Below are positions 1 to 3,849 of a DNA stretch of 7,793 nt, one piece after another. The position numbers were made by a program, and so were the translations under genes. The DNA is taken from contig JASIBJ010000175.1 of assembly GCA_030045215.1 (NCBI GenBank), positions 1-7,793 of the forward strand, given 5' to 3'. The first letter of the stretch is position 1. Each line of letters starts with the position of its first letter. This DNA is from Streptosporangiaceae bacterium (lineage in GTDB: Bacteria > Actinomycetota > Actinomycetes > Streptosporangiales > Streptosporangiaceae). The notes beneath the pieces are model-generated. The model ran no database searches. It saw only the letters and a list, made by a program, of their open reading frames with translations, and was not told the origin of the DNA.

Positions 1-348
1 AGCGAGCATGTCCCGGCCCGCGTCGGTCAGGTACAGCCCGTAGGACCGGCGGTCCGCCGGGTTACGGCGGCGCTCGACGAGGCCGCGGTCCTCCAGCTCG
101 TCGACCAGGAACACCATCTGCGTCGGGTTCAGGCCGATCAGCTCGCCGATTGCCTGCTGCGCCATGCCTTCGTTCTCGGCCAGCCTGGTCAGCATGCCGA
201 AGTGCCGCGGCTCTATCCCGAGCGGCTCGAGGCGTTCGCGGAATTGCCCGGCGACCAGCGTCCCGAGCTGCACCAGCAGGAAGCCGATGCCGAAGGCCTC
301 GGGTTCAGGTGCCGGGCCGGCCGGCCGCGCGTCGCCGCTATCGGTCAC
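1..348 (-). CDS. MarR-family transcriptional regulator, 3' end cut by window edge
   Basis: Reading leftward from a GTG at 346-348, 116 codons stay open to the window edge, so the C-terminus is missing (the family is usually 140-170 residues). After a disordered Pro/Ala-rich tail (residues 2-18) comes the dimerisation helix and the family signature around R39-L56 (ERLEPLGIEPRHFGML). The winged helix-turn-helix spans about 63-83 (AQQAIGELIGLNPTQM), followed by VDELEDRGLVERRR and the wing with D99-R100-R101, then LTDAGRDML. Such proteins bind palindromic DNA as dimers, usually repress their own and a divergent gene, and release on binding a small ligand. Family assignment is firm; the ligand is unknown. 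The start is supported by a TAGTAT hexamer ending 6 nt upstream and the absence of a Shine-Dalgarno, which suggests a leaderless mRNA. The likely target is the divergent membrane-protein unit. Confidence 0.93.
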   Translation of the reverse strand, partial: MTDSGDARPAGPAPEPEAFGIGFLLVQLGTLVAGQFRERLEPLGIEPRHFGMLTRLAENEGMAQQAIGELIGLNPTQMVFLVDELEDRGLVERRRNPADRRSYGLYLTDAGRDMLA

Positions 349-354
349 GGTTGA

Positions 355-360
355 ATACTA
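355..360 (-). promoter_or_regulatory. -10 element of a leaderless marR promoter
   Basis: Read on the minus strand, TAGTAT is followed by six bases (TCAACC) and then the GTG start. This fits the TANNNT hexamer of actinobacterial promoters at the distance expected if transcription starts on the G of GTG. No convincing -35 sits 17-18 bp upstream, although TTGAAT occurs 22 bp away (complement of 383-388). It overlaps the -35 of the divergent promoter. Confidence 0.5.
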
Positions 361-378
361 TCACCAGCCTGTTATAGT
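357..378. promoter_or_regulatory. Candidate MarR operator (22-bp imperfect palindrome)
   Basis: The half sites ACTATCAC (357-364) and GTTATAGT (371-378) form a dyad in which 16 of 22 positions are self-complementary (arm pattern ACTAT-n-AC, with a GC core). Length and half-site spacing fit a MarR dimer. The site covers the rightward -10 and touches the marR -10, so one bound dimer could block both. A wider pair, TTGAAT (351-356) and ATTCAA (383-388), flanks it but is centred 2 bp off. Binding by this MarR is inferred. Confidence 0.55.
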
Positions 379-416
379 TTCGATTCAAGATAATCCTGGA
401 GTGGAGAAGAACTGAA

Positions 417-569
417 GTGAAATACGCCATGGCGCAGGACCAAGGGAACAGCCCGGAGTTGCGCGGCTCCGACGCGGAACGGGACGCGGTGGTCAGCGAA
501 CTCGGACAGCACTTCCAGGGCGGCCGCCTCGGGGCGCGGATGCGCGGCGGGCGGCGGCAATGGCGGTGA
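417..569 (+). CDS. Small DUF1707-type protein lacking the second half of the domain
   Basis: A 50-codon frame starts at GTG 417 with GGAG 10 nt upstream; an in-frame ATG at 429 is a weaker alternative. Residues 14-36 (core LRGSDAERDAVVSELG, then GRL) match the first half of DUF1707, a short N-terminal domain common on actinobacterial membrane and regulatory proteins. The expected second half (an EFDER-like stretch, then an Ala/Arg/Leu helix) is absent. After GRL the frame gives a short Arg/Gly-rich tail (ARMRGGRRQWR) and stops. The other two frames do not restore the missing half, so a simple frameshift does not explain it. It lies just behind the promoter at 351-378 and overlaps the next gene by 10 bp, suggesting coupled translation. 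It is either a decayed DUF1707 gene kept as a leader or a real mini-protein. Function unknown. Confidence 0.6.
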   Translation: MKYAMAQDQGNSPELRGSDAERDAVVSELGQHFQGGRLGARMRGGRRQWR

Positions 570-1051
570 GCGACACCGGCCAGGCCGCGCCAGCCCGCAC
601 CGCACTGTCACCGGGCCAGGTGGCCCGGCTGCGCGGCACTAGCTTCGGGATGCTCGTCATGCTGATCGTGCAGTTCGCGATCGGGATCGTCGTCAATCTC
701 TACGTCACCGTTCCGGCCGCGGATCAGGGCAGCCTGGTGCACGCCTTCGGCAAGGCGCTCAGTGACCCGCCCGGCGCGCTCGCGTCCCATGCCGGGCTAG
801 GCCTGCTCATCGTGGTGGCCGCGATCGGCCTGGTAGTCAGGGCGGTCGTCGCCCGGCACGTGCCGACGATCGCGGCGTCGGTCATCGGCCTGCTCGCCAT
901 CATCGGCGCGGCCGTGAACGGCGTCAGGTTCGTGGCCGATGGCGGGCCGGACAACGCCTCACTGGCGATGGCGCTGTCCACCGCGGTCGCCATGCTCTGC
1001 TACGCGATCAGCCTGTTCGTGCTGTCAGGTACTGGCCAGCGGCGGTCCTGA
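560..1051 (+). CDS. Four-helix integral membrane protein, function unknown
   Basis: A 163-residue protein with a polar Ala/Pro-rich N-terminus (1-28) and four hydrophobic helices at about 29-51, 78-98, 102-124 and 133-155, ending in a short cationic tail. Recognisable points are NLYVTVP at the end of helix 1, SHAGLG at the start of helix 2 and NGVRF at the end of helix 3. From memory these recur in an unnamed actinobacterial membrane family, but I cannot name a function. His61, His77 and His100 lie at or near predicted membrane edges. ATG 560 overlaps the upstream stop codon by 10 bp; GTG 566 would give a 4-bp GTGA overlap and is equally possible. No strong Shine-Dalgarno is visible, which fits coupled translation. 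It is probably under the divergent MarR. Its last 44 bp overlap the 3' end of the convergent LysR gene. Confidence 0.85.
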   Translation: MAVSDTGQAAPARTALSPGQVARLRGTSFGMLVMLIVQFAIGIVVNLYVTVPAADQGSLVHAFGKALSDPPGALASHAGLGLLIVVAAIGLVVRAVVARHVPTIAASVIGLLAIIGAAVNGVRFVADGGPDNASLAMALSTAVAMLCYAISLFVLSGTGQRRS

Positions 1052-1913
1052 GCGCCGCGGCGCCCGCCGCGATCGCCGGATGCCCGGCGGCGCCGCTCCG
1101 GCAGGCGATCAGGGTTCGCCGCCGGGCCCGCAGGTGCGCGAGCACGACGCCGGTCGGCTCGTCGGCTAGGGCCAGCTCGGGCACCAGGGCCACGCCCTGG
1201 CCGGCGGCGACCAGCGCAAGCACGGTGGCGAAGTCGTCGGCGTGGTGCCGGATCCGCGGCGTGAACCCGGCCGCCTGGCACAGTCGCACCGCCATCAGGT
1301 AGCACAGGGTGCCGGGGCTGGCCGCGATCCAGGGCAACTGAGCACACTGCCGGAGCGGGTCTCCCCCGCCGGCCGGCCCGCCCGCGGCCGACGCCAGGAA
1401 AATCGTCTCGGTCAGTAGCGGCTCGGTCTCCAGCGCCGGGTCGGGTTCGGCCGGCACGTAGTCGTACTCGTGCACGAGCGCGAGATCCAGGGCGCCGGCC
1501 CGCAGCGCGTCCGGAACCTCCGCCGGGTCCAGCTCGGTTACCAGTAGCTCCAGCCGCGGGTAGGCGGCGCCGAGCGCCACCAGCGCGGACGGCAGCAGCG
1601 TCCGGACGGCAGTGGGGTACGCCCCGATCCTGAGTTCTCCGGCCAGCTCGGCCCTGGTCGCGGCCAGGGCCGCCGATGCCTCCTCCAGCAGGGCCAGTAC
1701 GGCTTCGGTCCGCGCCGCTAGCTCGGCCCCGGCGGGCGTCAGTGCGACCCGGCGCCCGACGTGCCGTACCAGCGGCACCCCGGCTTCCCGCTCCAGCGCG
1801 CTCAGCTGCTGGGATACGGCGGACGGCGTATAGGAGTAGGCCTGCGCGACCGCCGCGATCGTGCCGAGCCTGGCCAGCTCCCGCAGCAGCCGTAGCCTGC
1901 GAACATCAAGCAT
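1008..1913 (-). CDS. LysR-type transcriptional regulator, divergent from dapA-like gene
   Basis: A 301-residue protein of normal LysR length. Residues 1-60 form the N-terminal winged helix-turn-helix (LRELARLGTIAAVAQAYSYT, then PSAVSQQLSALEREAGVPLV), followed by the linker helix to about residue 88 and a periplasmic-binding-protein-type effector domain from about 90 to the end (ELRIGAYPTAVRTLLP begins it). Such regulators act as tetramers at a divergent promoter and respond to a metabolite of the regulated pathway. The neighbour suggests control of the dapA-like gene, but the effector is unknown. ATG 1911-1913 fits the family start exactly. It has no Shine-Dalgarno, and a TAAGCT hexamer ends 6 nt upstream, suggesting a leaderless transcript. 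The stop lies within the convergent membrane-protein gene. Confidence 0.95.
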   Translation of the reverse strand: MLDVRRLRLLRELARLGTIAAVAQAYSYTPSAVSQQLSALEREAGVPLVRHVGRRVALTPAGAELAARTEAVLALLEEASAALAATRAELAGELRIGAYPTAVRTLLPSALVALGAAYPRLELLVTELDPAEVPDALRAGALDLALVHEYDYVPAEPDPALETEPLLTETIFLASAAGGPAGGGDPLRQCAQLPWIAASPGTLCYLMAVRLCQAAGFTPRIRHHADDFATVLALVAAGQGVALVPELALADEPTGVVLAHLRARRRTLIACRSGAAGHPAIAAGAAALRTAAGQYLTARTG

Positions 1914-1919
1914 TAGCTC

Positions 1920-1925
1920 AGCTTA
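1920..1925 (-). promoter_or_regulatory. -10 element of a leaderless lysR-type gene promoter
   Basis: On the minus strand TAAGCT is followed by six bases (GAGCTA) and then the ATG start, the same geometry as at marR and the tricorn gene. The hexamer overlaps the GCTTA...TAAGC dyad, so binding there would affect the regulator's own expression. No good -35 is visible. Confidence 0.45.
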
Positions 1926-1935
1926 GGTCTTAAGC
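1921..1935. promoter_or_regulatory. Candidate LysR-type operator, GCTTA-N5-TAAGC
   Basis: A perfect 5-bp inverted repeat with a 5-bp spacer (GCTTA at 1921-1925, TAAGC at 1931-1935) lies between the two divergent starts and overlaps the regulator's -10. The 15-bp span is the size of a LysR recognition site, though it is not a strict T-N11-A. A second dyad, TGGAC (1949-1953) with GTCCA (1965-1969), lies toward the dapA-like gene. Its centre is 31 bp away, about three helical turns, as expected for paired recognition and activation sites. The second dyad is weaker evidence. Confidence 0.4.
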
Positions 1936-1983
1936 CAGAAACGTGAAATGGACCTGAATGGTAAGTCCAGCGAAGATCGGGCT

Positions 1984-2895
1984 ATGACCACCACAGCCAC
2001 CCAGTTCGGCGGGCTCTTCGTCCCCCTCGTCACGCCCTTCACCGACAGCGGCGACCTGGATGCGCGGGCCCTGGAGAGCCTGGCCCACCGGATCCTGGAC
2101 GCCGGTGCCGCCGGCCTCGTCGCCCTCGGGACCACCGCCGAGACCCCCTTGCTGACCCCGGCCGAGCGGGCCGCCATCCTGGACACCTGCGCCAGGGTGT
2201 GCCGGGAGCGGACGGCACCGCTGATCGCCGGCGCCGGGTCGAACAGCACCAGGCAGTCGGCAGCGGCCCTGAGCGAGCTCGCCGCCTGGCCGGAGATCAG
2301 CGCCGCGCTAGTCGTCGTGCCGTACTACAACCGGCCGGGCGAGGACGGAGTCGTCGCGCACTTCCGGGCACTGGCGCCGGACAGTCCCGTGCCCTTGATC
2401 ATCTACAACATCCCGTACCGCACCGGCCAGCAGGTGAGCTGGCCAGCCATGCGCCAGCTCGCCATGCTGCCGGGAGTGGCCGGCGTCAAGCACGCGGCGG
2501 GGGGCATCGACCGCGACACCGTCACGATGATGGCCGGGGCGCCCGCCGGGTTCGCCGTGCTAGCCGGCGACGACCTGTACGCGCCCGCGCTGCTGGCGCT
2601 CGGCGCGCCCGGCGCGATCATGGCGTCGGCCAACGTGTCCACCGCCGAGTTCGCCGCCCTGGTCGCCGCCTGGCGGGCAGGCGACGCGGCTGCCGCCCGG
2701 CCGCTCGGGCACCGGCTGACCGGGCTGGCCGAGGCGCTGTTCGCGGAGCCGAACCCGACGGTCATCAAGGGGGTGCTGCACCGGCAGGGCCACATTCCCA
2801 GCCCTGCGGTCCGGCTGCCCCTGCTGCCGGCCCGCGCGGAGGCGGTCGATGCCGCACTCGCCGCCGCTGCCAGCGTGAGCGGCGTTCCGGCCTGA
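1984..2895 (+). CDS. dapA: Dihydrodipicolinate synthase / N-acetylneuraminate lyase family protein (DapA-like)
   Basis: A 303-residue TIM-barrel aldolase, the usual length. DapA condenses pyruvate with aspartate semialdehyde in the cytoplasm, the first committed step to diaminopimelate and lysine. Visible active-site residues are Thr50-Thr51 in GTTAE, Tyr115 in PYYN, Tyr141 and Arg146 in YNIPYRTG, and the Schiff-base Lys169 in GVKHAAGG. The last four sit at a constant +8 offset from E. coli Y107, Y133, R138 and K161. The Arg that binds the semialdehyde carboxylate is present, favouring true DapA. However, GTTA replaces GTTG and His-Ala-Ala follows the Lys in place of the usual Glu-Ala/Ser, so another 2-keto acid aldolase is possible. 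I chose ATG 1984 because homology begins at FGGLFVPLVTP; ATG 1948 in the same frame would add 12 residues. Neither start has a clear Shine-Dalgarno. The divergent LysR gene probably regulates it. Confidence 0.88.
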   Translation: MTTTATQFGGLFVPLVTPFTDSGDLDARALESLAHRILDAGAAGLVALGTTAETPLLTPAERAAILDTCARVCRERTAPLIAGAGSNSTRQSAAALSELAAWPEISAALVVVPYYNRPGEDGVVAHFRALAPDSPVPLIIYNIPYRTGQQVSWPAMRQLAMLPGVAGVKHAAGGIDRDTVTMMAGAPAGFAVLAGDDLYAPALLALGAPGAIMASANVSTAEFAALVAAWRAGDAAAARPLGHRLTGLAEALFAEPNPTVIKGVLHRQGHIPSPAVRLPLLPARAEAVDAALAAAASVSGVPA

Positions 2896-2914
2896 GCACG
2901 ACGCAGAGTAGGTT
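2885..2914 (+). promoter_or_regulatory. Possible separate promoter for ccdA
   Basis: TAGGTT (2909-2914) fits the actinobacterial TANNNT -10. TTCCGG (2885-2890), inside the end of the dapA-like gene, is a poor -35 with an 18-bp spacer. If used, transcription would start about 2921, within the palindrome at 2919-2930. Co-transcription with the dapA-like gene, 50 bp upstream, is equally likely. Confidence 0.3.
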
Positions 2915-2918
2915 AGGA

Positions 2919-2930
2919 GTCCGATCGGAC
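2919..2930. promoter_or_regulatory. Perfect 12-bp palindrome just ahead of the ccdA ribosome binding site
   Basis: GTCCGATCGGAC is a perfect inverted repeat without a spacer, ending 3 bp before the GGGAGG Shine-Dalgarno (2934-2939). It also lies at the predicted start point of the possible ccdA promoter. It could be an operator for a dimeric regulator. As RNA it could form only a tight hairpin. It could also be a chance GC-rich palindrome; no regulator can be named. Confidence 0.35.
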
Positions 2931-2945
2931 CGAGGGAGGCACCGG

Positions 2946-3806
2946 GTGAGCGGCGGCGTGGAGCACCTCGTGCTCTCCGGGCCCGTGCTGCTGGCCATCC
3001 CGGTCGCCGCCGCGGCCGGCGCGATCACCTTCCTGTCCCCGTGCTGCCTTCCGCTGGTGCCCGGCTACCTCTCCTACGTCACCGGGATGTCCGGCACCGC
3101 TGCCAGCGCGGCCGCCTCGGACGACCCCGAGGCCGCGCCCGCCACGAGCGTTGCCCTTGCCGCGGCCGGCGGCCCTGCCGGGACGACGATCACGATCACG
3201 CCGCCCCGCACGCAGCCTCGCAACCGGGTCATGCTGGGCACGCTGCTGTTCGTTCTCGGATTCTCGGCCCTGTTCGCCGTCGAGGGCATCACGGTCAGCA
3301 GCATCGGGGATGCGCTCGCCAGCCACGCTGACGGGCTGTCGAGGATTCTCGGCGGCGTGATCATCCTGCTTGGCCTGATGTTCATGGGCGCCTTCGATCG
3401 GTTCACGATCGCGGGCCGCATCTTCCGGCCCTCCTACCGGCCGCGGGCCGGGCTGGCCGGGGCGCCGGTGCTCGGGGTCCTGTTCGGTCTCAGCTGGACG
3501 CCGTGCATCGGGCCGACGCTCACGGCCGTGCTGTTGCTCAGCGAGAACAGCGGCACGGCGCTGCGCGGCGGGGTGCTCGCGTTCGTGTACGGCCTCGGGA
3601 TCGGCATCCCGTTCCTTATCATGGCCTTCGCCTTCCAGCGCGGGGTGACCTTGTTCGGCTGGGCCAGGCGGCATGCCCGGCTGATCACCCAGATCGGCGG
3701 GCTCATGCTGATCACTGTCGGGGTGCTCGAGGTCACCGGGGCGTGGGCGAGCGCGATCATCTGGCTCAAGGTGCACTGGCTGAGCGGATACACCCCGCCG
3801 ATCTGA
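2946..3806 (+). CDS. ccdA: Cytochrome c biogenesis protein CcdA (thiol-disulfide transporter)
   Basis: A 286-residue membrane protein of the CcdA/DsbD-beta family, which carries electrons from cytoplasmic thioredoxin across the membrane to extracytoplasmic thioredoxin-like proteins that keep apocytochrome c heme-binding cysteines reduced. Six helices are predicted at about 13-35, 96-117, 131-150, 172-196, 210-230 and 246-266. The redox pair is Cys33 in TFLSPCCLPLVPGYLSY (helix 1) and Cys187 in SWTPCIGPTL (helix 4); Cys34 gives an extra adjacent cysteine. An Ala/Thr/Pro-rich hydrophilic loop (about 49-94) separates helices 1 and 2 and looks longer than in compact CcdA proteins. GTG 2946 is well supported by GGGAGG 6 nt upstream; the frame is open further upstream only as a shadow of the dapA-like gene. 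No resB, ccsA/resC or TlpA-like gene is in the window, so the partners must lie elsewhere. Confidence 0.92.
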   Translation: MSGGVEHLVLSGPVLLAIPVAAAAGAITFLSPCCLPLVPGYLSYVTGMSGTAASAAASDDPEAAPATSVALAAAGGPAGTTITITPPRTQPRNRVMLGTLLFVLGFSALFAVEGITVSSIGDALASHADGLSRILGGVIILLGLMFMGAFDRFTIAGRIFRPSYRPRAGLAGAPVLGVLFGLSWTPCIGPTLTAVLLLSENSGTALRGGVLAFVYGLGIGIPFLIMAFAFQRGVTLFGWARRHARLITQIGGLMLITVGVLEVTGAWASAIIWLKVHWLSGYTPPI

Positions 3807-3808
3807 GC

Positions 3809-3838
3809 CCGCCGGCGTCTCCCCGGAAACGCCGGCGG
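3809..3838. terminator. GC hairpin between the convergent ccdA and tricorn genes
   Basis: A perfect 10-bp stem (CCGCCGGCGT at 3809-3818, ACGCCGGCGG at 3829-3838) with a 10-nt loop starts 3 bp after the ccdA stop and ends 12 bp before the tricorn stop. It has no T-run on either side, so it is not a classical intrinsic terminator. Its symmetric position suggests it acts in both directions, as many actinomycete GC hairpins do. Confidence 0.65.
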
Positions 3839-3849
3839 CCCGGACTGCG

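Larger units (their letters stand above)
351..378 (+). promoter_or_regulatory. Promoter for the DUF1707-like / membrane protein unit
   Basis: A -35-like TTGAAT (351-356) and a -10-like TATAGT (373-378) are separated by 16 bp, in an AT-rich island that stands out in very GC-rich surroundings. Transcription would begin near 385, leaving about 32 nt of leader before the GTG at 417. The leader carries GGAG (403-406), 10 nt before that start. The -10 matches the sigma-70 consensus at five of six positions. This is inferred from sequence only. Confidence 0.6.

Noticed and set aside
1039..1070. GC hairpin (GCGGCGG with CCGCCGC, enclosing the palindrome GCGCCGCGGCGC) after the membrane-protein stop
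   Set aside because: It lies within the lysR-type coding region, has no T-run, and such inverted repeats are expected by chance in DNA this GC-rich.
1948..1983. Earlier in-frame ATG adding 12 residues to the dapA-like protein
   Set aside because: The extra residues are outside the conserved family start, and this start has no better ribosome site; it cannot be fully excluded.
2199..2945. Upstream extension of the ccdA frame through the dapA-like gene
   Set aside because: The translated stretch is Arg/Gly/Ala-rich nonsense opposite a clear aldolase frame; GTG 2946 with GGGAGG 6 nt ahead is the natural start.
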